50,939 nucleotides of DNA from Nemertoderma westbladi (GCA_032718475.1 JAUCBJ010001190.1:1-50939), one strand, 5' to 3'; shown: positions 31,701 through 41,545, numbered from the stretch's first letter. Made by a program: numbers and translations. Notes: generated from the sequence alone by a model not told the origin.

Positions 31701-34400
31701 GATATATCTATCTTACAGGAGCAGTAAAAACAGCTTCCTCACTGGTAGTAGATATATCTATCTTACAGGAGCATTAAAACAGCTTCCTCACTGGTAGTAG
31801 ATATATCTATCTTACAGGAGCATTAAAACAGCTTTCCTCACTGGTAGTAGATATATCTTCCACAAACAGCTTCCTCACTGGTAGTAGATATATCTATCTT
31901 ACAGGAGCAGTAAAAACAGCTTCCTCACTGGTAGTAGATATATCTATCTTACAGGAGCATTAAAACAGCTTCCTCACTGGTAGTAGATATATCTATCTTG
32001 CAGGAGCAGTAAAACAGCTTCCTCGCTGGTAGTAGATATATCTATCTTACAGGAGCAGTAAAACAGCTTCCTCACTGGTAGTAGATATATCTATCTTACA
32101 GGAGCATTAAAACAGCTTCCTCACTGGTAGTAGATATATCTATCTTACAGGAGCATTAAAACAGCTTCCTCACTGGTAGTAGATATATCTATCTTACAGG
32201 AGCAGTAAAACAGCTTCCTCACTGGTAGTAAATATATCTATCTTACAGGAGCAGTAAAACAGCTTCCTCACTGGTAGTAGATATTTCTTCCTCAAACAGC
32301 TTCCTCACTGGTAGTAGATATATCTATCTTACAGGAGCATTAAAACAGCTTTCCTCACTGGTAGTAGATATATCTTCCACAAACAGCTTCCTCACTGGTA
32401 GTAGATATATCTTCCACAAACAGCTTCCTCACTGGTAGTAGATATATCTATCTTACAGGAGCAGTAAAACAGCTTCCTCACTGGTAGTAGATATTTCTTC
32501 CTCAAACAGCTTCCTCACTGGTAGTAGATATATCTATCTTACAGGAGCAGTAAAAACAGCTTCCTCACTGGTAGTAGATATATCTATCTTACAGGAGCAG
32601 TAAAACAGCTTCCTCACTGGTAGTAGATATTTCTTCCTCAAACAGCTTCCTCACTGGTAGTAGATATATCTATCTTACAGGAGCAGTAAAAACAGCTTCC
32701 TCACTGGTAGTAGATATATCTATCTTACAGGAGCAGTAAAACAGCTTCCTCACTGGTAGTAGATATTTCTTCCTCAAACAGCTTCCTCACTGGTAGTAGA
32801 TATATCTATCTTACAGGAGCAGTAAAAACAGCTTCCTCACTGGTAGTAGATATATCTATCTTACAGGAGCAGTAAAACAGCTTCCTCACTGGTAGTAGAT
32901 ATTTCTTCCTCAAACAGCTTCCTCACTGGTAGTAGATATATCTATCTTACAGGAGCAGTAAAACAGCTTCCTCACTGGTAGTAGATATTTCTTCCTCAAA
33001 CAGCTTCCTCACTGGTAGTAGATATATCTATCTTACAGGAGCATTAAAACAACTTCCTCACTGGTAGTAGATATATCTATCTTACAGGAGCAGTAAAACA
33101 GCTTCCTCACTGGTAGTAGATATATCTTCCACAAACAGCTTCCTCACTGGTAGTAGATATATCTTCCTCAAACAGCTTCCTCACTGGTAGTAGATATATC
33201 TATCTTACAGGAGCAGTAAAACAGCTTCCTCACTGGTAGTAGATATATCTATCTTACAGGAGCAGTAAAACAGCTTTCCTCACTGGTAGTAGATATTTCT
33301 TCCTCAAACAGCTTCCTCACTGGTAGTAGATATATCTATCTTACAGGAGCATTAAAACAGCTTTCCTCACTGGTAGTAGATATATCTTCCACAAACAGCT
33401 TCCTCGCTGGTAGTAGATATATCTTCCACAAACAGCTTCCTCACTGGTAGTAGATATATCTTCCACAAACAGCTTCCTCGCTGGTAGTAGATATATCTAT
33501 CTTACAGGAGCATTAAAACAGCTTTCCTCACTGGTAGTAGATATATCTTCCACAAACAGCTTCCTCACTGGTAGTAGATATATCTATCTTACAGGAGCAG
33601 TAAAAACAGCTTCCTCACTGGTAGTAGATATATCTATCTTACAGGAGCAGTAAAACAGCTTCCTCACTGGTAGTAGATATATCTATCTTACAGGAGCAGT
33701 AAAACAGCTTTCCTCACTGGTAGTAGATATTTCTTCCTCAAACAGCTTCCTCACTGGTAGTAGATATATCTATCTTACAGGAGCATTAAAACAGCTTTCC
33801 TCACTGGTAGTAGATATATCTTCCACAAACAGCTTCCTCGCTGGTAGTAGATATATCTTCCACAAACAGCTTCCTCACTGGTAGTAGATATATCTTCCAC
33901 AAACAGCTTCCTCGCTGGTAGTAGATATATCTATCTTACAGGAGCATTAAAACAGCTTTCCTCACTGGTAGTAGATATATCTTCCACAAACAGCTTCCTC
34001 ACTGGTAGTAGATATATCTATCTTACAGGAGCAGTAAAAACAGCTTCCTCACTGGTAGTAGATATATCTATCTTACAGGAGCAGTAAAACAGCTTCCTCA
34101 CTGGTAGTAGATATATCTTCCTCAAACAGCTTTCCTCACTGGTAGTAGATATATCTTCCACAAACAGCTTCCTCACTGGTAGTAGATATATCTATCTTAC
34201 AGGAGCAGTAAAAACAGCTTCCTCACTGGTAGTAGATATATCTATCTTACAGGAGCAGTAAAACAGCTTTCCTCACTGGTAGTAGATATATCTTCCACAA
34301 ACAGCTTCCTCACTGGTAGTAGATATATCTTCCACAAACAGCTTCCTCACTGGTAGTAGATATATCTTCCACAAACAGCTTCCTCGCTGGTAGTAGCTAC
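28780..34400 (+). repeat. 36/48-bp minisatellite (5.6 kb) in USP intron 9
   Basis: Two interleaved unit types share CAGCTTCCTCACTGGTAGTA then GATATATCT: a long type continuing ATCTTACAGGAGCAGTAAAA (about 48-50 bp) and a short type continuing TCCACAAA (about 36-37 bp), plus a TTCTTCCTCAAA variant. Larger blocks are duplicated; for example about 30440-30570 resembles its neighbours, and 30100-30440 recurs near 30820-31140. Each long unit contains an AG acceptor-like TATCTTACAG and then a GT donor-like CACTGGTAGTA 25 nt later. Confidence 0.95.
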
Positions 34401-34575
34401 ATCTTCTTCCACATTTTCCTTTCCTTATGTATTTCGTTCGCAGGACCTTCATAATTCTCCAATAATCTCCGCCCAGTTTGCTATAAAGCTGCTTTACGCT
34501 CTCAGTTCAGTTTAATAAAGAGTCTCTCTCGCCACGATCAGATTTGGTTGGTTGTTTCCTGAAATATTGTTATAT
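34401..34575 (+). mobile_element. LTR-like fragment (second copy at 44100-44285)
   Basis: Shares ordered blocks with 44100-44285: TTCCTC.CTGGTAGTAGCTACATCTT, ATTCTCCAATAATCTCC, TATAAAGCTGCTTTA.GCTCTC (TATA at 34482-34488), AATAAAGAGTC (34514-34520) and GTTTCCTGAAATAT. A TATA box followed about 30 bp later by a polyadenylation signal is a typical LTR layout. The minisatellite to its left shares the first block, so the array probably expanded from this element. Confidence 0.6.
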
Positions 34576-34821
34576 TTTGATGTATTAGTGGCCTAAATTA
34601 TACCGCATAAGGTTGAAACTTGAAACAAGCTTAATAATATTTGGGTAAAAACAAATTTAGAGACAATGAAATTTATATACAGACAATACCTTCAATAAGG
34701 GACTATCCTTAAATTGCGTAACGCGTGAGAGGGAGGGGGGGGGGGGGGGGGGGGGTGGTCAAAAATCGTCTAAAATACCGTCACTAAATTTAAGGATGAC
34801 TCCTAATGACTCCTGTTTGAC
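34576..34821. other. Spacer with 21-bp poly(G) (34735-34755)
   Basis: Short AT-rich stretch between the LTR-like fragment and the stop codon of the Ig-type gene (- strand); it should include that gene's 3' UTR. No clear polyadenylation signal assigned. Confidence 0.45.
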
Positions 34822-35136
34822 TCACTTTCTCTTATAAATAGCGCAGATAATGGCAAGAATGAGTATTATCCAAGATGCTACCGCTATCCCAACCATAATT
34901 CCCCAATGACTTTCCAATTCTGCCTCTGTGCCCGCTACTACCTGGTCTACAACACCGTTGTCACTCAGTGCGTTATTGAGTGTGTCTTCTAGATCATTCT
35001 TCATCTCCGAGATTTTGTTTTCTTTCACGTTGATTTTTGAGACTACCCAGAGCTGACTGGTCTTCCTCTTTTGAACAATGCATTCCCATTGTCCGATATA
35101 TGTTGCTTCCATGGCAGGAATGGAATACGACATATC
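34822..35136 (-). CDS. Ig-type gene exon 4 (end of D2, stalk, TM, stop)
   Basis: Starts in phase 0 after TTCCCCCAG and encodes DMSYSIPAMEATYIGQWEC (F strand of D2), an acidic stalk, the helix GIMVGIAVASWIILILAIIC and the tail AIYKRK, stop. Confidence 0.78.
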   Translation of the reverse strand, partial: DMSYSIPAMEATYIGQWECIVQKRKTSQLWVVSKINVKENKISEMKNDLEDTLNNALSDNGVVDQVVAGTEAELESHWGIMVGIAVASWIILILAIICAIYKRK

Positions 35137-38100
35137 CTGGGGGAATATTATTTATTATTATATATACTTCTGGTAGCTTCACAACAACTTGTTGTGGTTT
35201 TTCTACTGCAGACATAGACTATGTGTGTTAGCGGATCCAGTCCACTATGCGCTCCCATTACAAAGTGGAGCGGGTGCCAATTTACCAATATTGGCCGTAA
35301 GAAACATCAGGCTAGTAAGTGAGTTAAACTCACTTACAGCAAACCCAAAACCCAATATAGCTCGGCAGGGGGATAAGCGTGATATTGCAGCCAATGAGCA
35401 GGGTGTATCAACTCTAAGGCTACCATATTGGTACGATTATCAATTCCCAGTTGTCGGTCAGCTGACGGTCAGTCGGAAGGCCGAACCCTTCATAGGGCGG
35501 CAGTTAATTTAACCCACAGAGGGTGATACGTTTTGTATAATCGTATCATATAGGCTACAGTACAACATCGGCTACCGGTCTAGTATCTTCAGTCAGTGCA
35601 ATCGACAATTTCATTATATTGACGCCACAGTTATTAACTATATCCGCTTTTCTGTACCTGACCCCCGACAACAATCTGTGTATTGCTAAGTTAATAAGAA
35701 AACTAACCCCAGCATCAACCTATAACATCCGCCGCGCCAACCTCCCTCCCGTCACAATGTGGGTGGCCTGGTCTGGTCACTCATTCAGTGGTCACTCTTC
35801 TCACATAGACCAGACAGGTATTCAGTAGTTATTCCACCAAAGAGTGGCCGTTGTATTACTTGTATTATACTCACAGATTTTTCAGTCTTTTTATCTCCTA
35901 TAAGTTTAGGTCGCTTTATTTTGACCCCATCCTGGACCCAGTAGACTTCAGTGTCTGCCAAGTAATGAACCAATGATTGACTTGGGCATTTTAATATCAA
36001 CGGCTGACCAACATCAAGTGATACCGTGACAGATACTGCAAAATAATTTCATTAAATTTGGTTTAGCTTATCAAAAACAAATGTAATGTAATTAACAAAA
36101 GATTGGCAAGTGAATAATGAATTGTTCTTGTCTCTCCTATTTCACTCTATTTTAATTAATCCGTTAGGTTATGACACTTAAAACCCTGCCGTTAGTAAAT
36201 AGTAAAGAAAAAGATTAAGTGTCATGGGACTTTAAGAAAATCCATGTTTTTTTTTATTATACTCAACAAACCATATTAACGATACCGACACTATTCAATA
36301 CAAATTAATAGCAATATTAATTTGACTACAATAATTATTTAAATAACATTTAAATTAGTTATACTTAACTTATCTTAGGAAACATACCAGTGATCAAGTA
36401 GCAATCCAAAGTTTCTGTTTTGTTCACCGCCCAGTTAATGTGATATACGTATATGCCATTGTTTTTTTCTTGAGCTTTTTCTATCAATAGTTTGTTTATC
36501 CAATGGTAATCGCCTTTGAATTTTAAAAAAGAAACTATTTGCTGTTATGAACTATTTGCAATGTAACTTTATTGCAAGAGTTATATTTTCGATTTGTTCG
36601 ACATAATATATCGACAAATATTCGATACAAACCAAATAGGTTCAGCGAAATTCCAGGAAGATCTTACTGTACAATTAATATTTTTCTTTATAATGTAATA
36701 TATATTCTAGAACATCTCTAATTCGATCCTAATTCTTCACTATACTGCACTCTATGATTTGCTTGAACAGCCAATTACAATAATTACCAACTTCATACAA
36801 TTATGCCAACTCCAAATCATCGACGTCCAACATTTGAACTGAAGTTTCATAATATAATTAATACATTGGTAATTTACGGTTCGACTATTTAGAGCGGCAT
36901 TAGAACAGGTACTCCTATATAGGTGTCCATGCTGGGCTCTAACTGCTGAGGACACCAAATCTCTGGATAGTAACAATGTGTTGGCAAGCTGTATTTTTCG
37001 AGGTGTTTGTTATTATACATTTTATTATAAGAAGGGATCTAGGGGTCTTAACCTCGAATGATAAGTTTATTTTACCGAAAATAACTTATCTTTTATTGGC
37101 GCAATTGTAGGACTAATCCCATCACATGCGTACTTTTTAACCGGGTAGTGTACAAATTTAGGAATCGCGTAATTTTTCTTGAAATTAATATCTCATATCT
37201 CTCCAAACCACGTACGCGTTTCGACCTTACTGGGTCTCATCAGCGTGGTGTCGGATTCGAACCTGGGACCTCGAGGCGGAAGCCGAGACTACAACCACTA
37301 GGCCACAGGTTCTTGAGATATGGAGTATTAATTTCAAAGACAGCTGCCATTTTATTAGCCCCTGATTTTTGATTATTGATAGTAACAATGTGTTGGCAAG
37401 CTGTATTTTTCGAGGTGTTTGTTATTATACATTTTATTATAAGAAGGGATCTAGGGGTCTTAACCTCGAATGATAAGTTTATTTTACCGAAAATAACTTA
37501 TCTTTTATTGGCGCAATTGTAGGACTAATCCCATCACATGCGTACTTTTTAACCGGGTAGTGTACAAATTTAGGAATCGCGTAATTTTTCTTGAAATTAA
37601 TATCTCATATCTCTCCAAACCACGTACGCGTTTCGACCTTACTGGGTCTCATCAGCGTGGTGTCGGATTCGAACCTGGGACCTCGAGGCGGAAGCCGAGA
37701 CTACAACCACTAGGCCACAGGTTCTTGAGATATGGAGTATTAATTTCAAAGACAGCTGCCATTTTATTAGCCCCTGATTTTTGATTATTGATAGTAACAA
37801 TGTGTTGGCAAGCTGTATTTTTCGAGGTGTTTGTTATTATACATTTTATTATCCTAGACCCCTTAACCGTTAAGACCGTTAAGACCCCTAGATCCCTTCT
37901 TATAATAAAATCTCTGGATGGCACATTCACAAGAATGCTACGCCGGGTTCATTGTGACAAGTACAATGCACACATCTCCAACGAGTATATAACATTGGAG
38001 GTGTCTCATTGGTACCCCCAAGCTTGACACTAGAACAAAATCGCCTCCGCTTTGCAGGACATTGCTTTCGCCGTGAGGACCAGCCAGTGCATAATCTTGT

Positions 38101-41100
38101 ACTTTGGCAGCCTCATGGAGTGAATAAGCATGGTGGACAGCCCATTTCGCACACTTCGCCGGGAGGCCTGGCGGCGTGAGGCCGTATCGCAGCGCGAGGT
38201 TGTCGCGGAACACCTCTGGGGCCAGGTCGGTGTTATCGACGACGTAAGGCTGCGCCGACAGCCACCCACACGTCTTGTGGGACACCGTACGGTCGACAGT
38301 TCGGCGCCTTTCGGCAGGGACGGAATGGACTGCGGACTCCATAGCTGCCTTATAGGCAGCGTCCTGGGCGACGCGACTCGCAGCCAATGCGGAGACAGGA
38401 CGGACTGAGTGGTCGACGACGATTTGGTTGGGAAATAGCTCAGTTATGGGCATTGGAATGTTGCATGTATTTGCTTCCGCTGCAGGCCATTTTTTATATT
38501 TAATAAATACACAAATATTTTTACATATTTGGAATCCTTGCATGGCCAGCTTTCCATTGGTACCAACAAACAGCTATAAGGTTGAAGAATAACTGCGGTG
38601 TAACTGGTGCAAAATCGACGGAGACACTTTTTTCAAACGCTTGTAGCTAAAGGATGAAAGCGAAAATAAAAATTCTGGCTCACCCAGCAAGGAGGAGGTA
38701 TAGGTGCAAAACTATCTCTGTTTCAAATTTCATGCAATCGAATTTGTAGTCGAATTTGGGGGGGGGGGGGGGTGGCACTGAATTACGACACTATATTCCA
38801 GAACATGGTTGCCAACTTCTATAGAATTTATATCAATTAAACAGATCTCCTATTGGTTGATTATTCGCTATTTGCTGCGTTATATTGACGAAAATGTGTT
38901 TTTTTAATGTGTTTTTTTGTGATTTTATTTTTATTTTTTATTTTTTACATAATGATTAGCTAGTAGAGTTGTAATTAAAATGATTAGCTCATTAGATTTT
39001 TAATTAAAATATGTTACTGAGTCACTTTTCAGTTAATAGTTTGCTTTTATCAGGTCAATTAGATCAAGAAACGGTGTCTCGACATGAAGTCCACGCCATC
39101 TGAACTCCCCTAAGTGATTTTCAATGTTTGCCACAGCACTTTTATTTCGATGCATAATTGCGAATTTAGCATGGCGCCACATCCCTTCTATACGTTGGGT
39201 ATTAGCCCCGGTTGCTGGGTTCACAAAACGCCCCTTTCCCTTGGTAGCATGCTTCACTTTGAGGTGCGTGTAGCCCCCATTTCCATCGCTGCACTGCCAC
39301 TGATCCCTCCTGTTCATGATACCAACTCGCCGACCGCAATATGCTGACCATTCATCTGACATAATTGTCGTTCCACCTTTGATATGGCGTTCAACAATCG
39401 GTCGTAGTGTTTCTGTGTCACGTCGCTGCACATGGAACATTCGCATGTCGACTGATTTATCAGCTCTTTTATGGACTAGCCCAAAAATCCATGGCCCATC
39501 AACAACTGCTCGTCCATAATTCCTTGCAGCGCTGATGTAATCTCCTTTCAGCTTCCTCCCGCGCTTATATTTCCTCCGACCCCAAAACAGTGATTCATCG
39601 ATTTGAATCGATTCTCCTGGGCCGCCCATTGGGTCTGCCTCCTTCATGTCCTTGTACATTAATTCACGTTCAAAGTTGGCCCAATCAATCATCGTGTGAT
39701 CATTGATGTAACCAACTATTCCACCAAGTAGACGGTGAGTTACCTTCATAGTTGTTTCTATGATGAAGAAGAACATCAGCCAGAGAATTTGCTTTACCAA
39801 TAGATTTGAGTTGTTTGCAAACCATGTTTCAACACGTGCAGACCGGCGATGCCTCTTTGGAGAACTGCAGAGCCACATCAGACGTGGAAAACAGTGTCTA
39901 GGTTACAATCTTGTTCAATTTGTGCGTCATCTTTCGGAAGTAGACCAACTCGTTGCATGAATTTTATAGCATTACCTGCATCTCCAATCTGAGAAACCAA
40001 CTCTTCCACGTTCGGATCATGCCGATTAGGTCTAGGATAGTGGTGTCTTATATCACCGCCACCACCTGCCATTTTATAGCTAGTCGTATAAATATAAAAT
40101 AAACGCACTTAAGAATGTGTAAAACAAAATAATACAAATTAAAAATGTTCCAGAAAAACCAACGTTATTAAATCACAAAAAAAAACACATTTTCGTCACC
40201 CGGGCCACAGTAGTACCTGGCACGTTATGCTAACCAAAACAAACATTAAACAATGTGTGCGACAATCCCCCTGCCTGTGATAACTCAGGAGTTGAAGTGC
40301 TAATTCGATGTGTTTACGGTAAGGTCAAGTAATTAACAACCCCAACCCATCTTATAATTAAACTTGAAATTGGCGCTATTGATGTATTATTGTATTGATT
40401 GACCAGAAATTAACTTACTTTTTTTGGGTCCCTTTTCATGACTATTTATTGATGATATATTTCTGCCATTATGCGTCCAGTAAGCATATTTGTATGACAT
40501 CAACATATAAATATTTTCTATCTTAATTTTTCTTTCAATTACAATTTTCTCATTCTCTTTTACCACGATGTTGTGTTCAACGTTATTTAATGTGCTGCAC
40601 TTTACGACACGAATTGATTTCAAAAGTACCTTCTGGACATTTGTAAATATGTCCAATAGTTTTCCATGGTCAGTTTCTCTAATAGTTACTACATCTTTCC
40701 ATGCCGTGTTCCTTGATGTTTCATCTTTCTTCGTGTCGGGTTCTTTTTCAACCTGTCCACTACTTCCATCTCTCATCCGGGTTATTCCTTGTTTAACATT
40801 ATATTTCGGATGCTCATGAGCAACACTGTTAATTAAAGAGCGTCCGATTGTATTATCACTGTTGGTTTTATAATTAGTTTCTGTCCCACGATTAATTAAT
40901 TTACTGTTTTTCAGTAATCTTACTTCGTTATCCATTGAAGACATGTAAGAGAATTTCGTCCCGTTCTTGTCTTGTATCTCAAATCCCATATCGACATTTT
41001 CATCTTCTGGTATCTCAAATCCAATGCTATTTGTATTTTCGGTTTTATTGCCGTGAGATGCGCTTAAAATTATTTCTGTTTTTGAATCCAATGCTCGTTT

Positions 41101-41352
41101 CTCTGGTTTCCTACCGAGCGGAGTGTGGGGGTCTTGATTTCCCAGGACGATATGATTATCCTTCGTGTGTTGCTTCCCCGTAGAAGAATGCGTTATTCTT
41201 TCGTTTTGTTTTCTTACCGATGATATTATATTTACACGATCTGAGTGTCTTTCCTCTAACCTGTTCGGCTGACATGCTATTTTCAGATGAAATAATGTTA
41301 ATGTTATAATTATAGCTGCTAAATTAACGTTATACATTTCTTTTGTAATCAT
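34822..41352 (-). CDS. Immunoglobulin-type single-pass membrane protein, 4 exons, 511 residues
   Basis: Predicted exons in transcription order: 41352-40419, 36513-36388, 36035-35875, 35136-34822; phases 1, 1, 0 agree and the CDS totals 1536 bp. Residues 1-about 27 form a signal peptide (NLAAIIITLTLFHLKIA core, then CQP). A 230-residue polar, low-complexity extracellular region follows. D1 (about 255-354) has Trp in YAYWTHNGR and NNGIYVYH but lacks the usual B-F Cys pair. D2 (355-430) has C370, W386 (VYWVQDG) and C426 (QWECIVQ), a canonical Ig spacing. A stalk leads to one transmembrane helix (about 485-507) and a tiny tail YKRK without signalling motifs. Likely a cell-surface receptor or adhesion protein that depends on a partner for signalling; no ortholog recognised. 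Intron 1 is full of transposons. Not similar enough to any family to name. Confidence 0.75.
35137..35874 (-). other. Ig-type gene intron 3; no feature seen
   Basis: 738 bp between exons 3 and 4. Open frames on the + strand (35189-35512, 35619-35828) have no recognisable domain and look like chance frames. Confidence 0.5.
35875..36035 (-). CDS. Ig-type gene exon 3 (D2 strands A to E)
   Basis: Phase 1 entry after TTTTGCAG, phase 0 exit at AAATCT|GTGAGT. Encodes SVTVSLDVGQPLILKCPSQS and TEVYWVQDGVKIKRPK, a B-strand Cys and C-strand Trp in classical Ig order. Confidence 0.8.
36036..36387 (-). other. Ig-type gene intron 2; no feature seen
   Basis: 352 bp AT-rich; begins with donor GTATGT on the - strand. 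No repeat or gene found. Confidence 0.5.
36388..36513 (-). CDS. Ig-type gene exon 2 (end of D1)
   Basis: 42-codon exon, phase 1 at both ends. Encodes DYHWINKLLIEKAQEKNNGI and YVYHINWAVNKTETLDCYLIT: the NNGIYVY segment sits where DSGxYxC is expected but has Tyr instead of Cys. Acceptor TTCAAAG lacks a strong pyrimidine tract, so its start is less certain. Confidence 0.65.
36514..36873. other. Ig-type intron 1, right end; no feature seen
   Basis: AT-rich sequence up to LINE copy C. No gene. Confidence 0.5.
36874..36968 (+). pseudogene. LINE copy C, part 1 (RT C-terminal piece)
   Basis: The + strand encodes VRLFRAALEQVLLYRCPCWA then LTAEDTKSL, matching copies A and B. Cut at AAATCTCTGGAT (36957-36968) by the second ribozyme-repeat dimer. 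Confidence 0.75.
37202..37255 (-). ncRNA. Hammerhead ribozyme, type I (locus 2, unit 1)
   Basis: On the - strand: stem I ACCACG (37249-37244) with CGTGGT (37212-37207), CTGATGA, stem II GACC/GGTC with loop CAGTAA, GAA, palindrome ACGCGT and A before the 3' strand of stem I. Sequence identical to locus 1 copies across the core. Confidence 0.8.
37614..37667 (-). ncRNA. Hammerhead ribozyme, type I (locus 2, unit 2)
   Basis: Exact 412-bp shift of the preceding ribozyme (stem I limits 37619 and 37661); the same core and stems are conserved. Confidence 0.8.
37908..38142 (+). pseudogene. LINE copy C, part 2 (ORF2 C-terminus)
   Basis: The + strand continues the LINE after the dimer: MLRRVHCDKYNAHIS, then [17 protein letters not shown]-type residues in a shifted frame, to [10 protein letters not shown]. 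It ends abruptly at about 38142 where unrelated LINE sequence on the other strand begins. Confidence 0.75.
38143..38412 (-). pseudogene. Fragment of a different non-LTR retrotransposon
   Basis: The - strand encodes FRDNLALRYGLTPPGLPAKC and, upstream, AAYKAAMESAVHSVPAERRR. The RYGLxPxxLPxxC pattern is characteristic of the region downstream of RT in some LINE clades. It is GC-rich compared with its surroundings and abuts LINE copy C tail to tail. Confidence 0.6.
38425..38772 (+). repeat. Second copy of the poly(G)-ended dispersed repeat
   Basis: Matches 2100-2345 from CCTTGCATGGCCAGCTTTCC to the G run (38758-38772). The CATGTATTTGCTTCCGC segment (about 38465) is inverted relative to the copy at 1995-2065. 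Confidence 0.7.
38886..40198 (-). mobile_element. Merlin (IS1016/ISXO2-related) DNA transposon
   Basis: Termini TGACGAAAATGTGTTTTTTT (38886) and its reverse complement ending 40198 bound 1313 bp holding one transposase gene; size and gene fit the Merlin superfamily. I could not see a clear 8-9 bp target duplication, so the outer limits may be slightly off. Confidence 0.75.
39033..40072 (-). pseudogene. Merlin transposase, frameshifted
   Basis: ATG at 40072 (MAGGGGDIRHHYPRP) runs to a stop near 39878; the rest continues in another frame as WLCSSPKRHRRSARVETWFA (39033-39878). DDE residues: D in GESIQIDESLFWGRRKYKRG, D in TTIMSDEWSAY, E in NTQRIEGMWRHAKF. This is the ISXO2/IS1595-type catalytic domain. 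The N-terminal part corresponds to the usual Cys-containing region (DCN..., WLCSS). One frameshift near 39880 separates the parts, so the copy is probably dead unless it is a sequencing error. A second, intact source elsewhere in the genome is likely. Confidence 0.85.
40199..40418. other. Spacer with fragment of dispersed repeat
   Basis: GGCACGTTATGCTAACCAAA (about 40219) matches the start of the repeats at 5846 and 25890. The rest is the first part of Ig-gene intron 1, with donor GTAAGTT at 40418-40412 (- strand). Confidence 0.5.
40419..41352 (-). CDS. Ig-type gene exon 1 (signal peptide, long polar region, start of D1)
   Basis: Encodes 311 codons plus one base. The ATG at 41352 is followed by a signal peptide, then a Ser/Asn/Lys-rich region without repeats or known domains. 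D1 starts near KSIRVVKCSTLNNVEHN and continues KIVIERKIKIENIYML and YKYAYWTHNGRNIS. It is unusual that signal peptide, low-complexity region and half an Ig domain share one exon. Donor AAAAAA|GTAAGTT. Confidence 0.78.
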
Positions 41353-41545
41353 GGTAGCTATTCCCTCCGACTCTAGTTTACATTTTCTTCATATTTTAGT
41401 TGCCAAAGATACTTTGATATATTAATCCCCAAATTAATTATAACTATCTGTTTGAATATTGCTACTTTTCAAAAAAAAAACATTTAAAAAAATTCTAGAA
41501 CAAACAAATTAAGAACATTTAAAAAATGTTTTATACGTCATTGTT

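Larger units (their letters stand above)
36969..37907 (-). mobile_element. Retrozyme-like tandem dimer (412-bp unit), locus 2
   Basis: Two complete 412-bp units in - orientation plus partial ends, flanked by AAATCTCTGGAT duplications (36957-36968, 37908-37919), the reverse complement of the locus 1 site. Each unit has the tRNA-like head and hammerhead. The two units are almost identical to each other, and relative to the host LINE the orientation is the same (antisense) as at locus 1. The last about 55 bp show a rearranged TTAACCGTTAAGACCGTTAAGACC stretch. Confidence 0.75.

Noticed and set aside
35189-35512. 107-codon + strand ORF
   Set aside because: No recognisable domain or promoter, and it lies within an intron of the opposite-strand Ig-type gene.
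38030-38408. ORFs of 79 and 92 codons on both strands
   Set aside because: They are alternative frames over the junction of two LINE fragments; GC-rich sequence makes them long by chance.
40568-41183. + strand ORFs opposite the Ig-type exon 1
   Set aside because: They are antisense shadows of the 311-codon exon, which has a signal peptide and matching splice phases.
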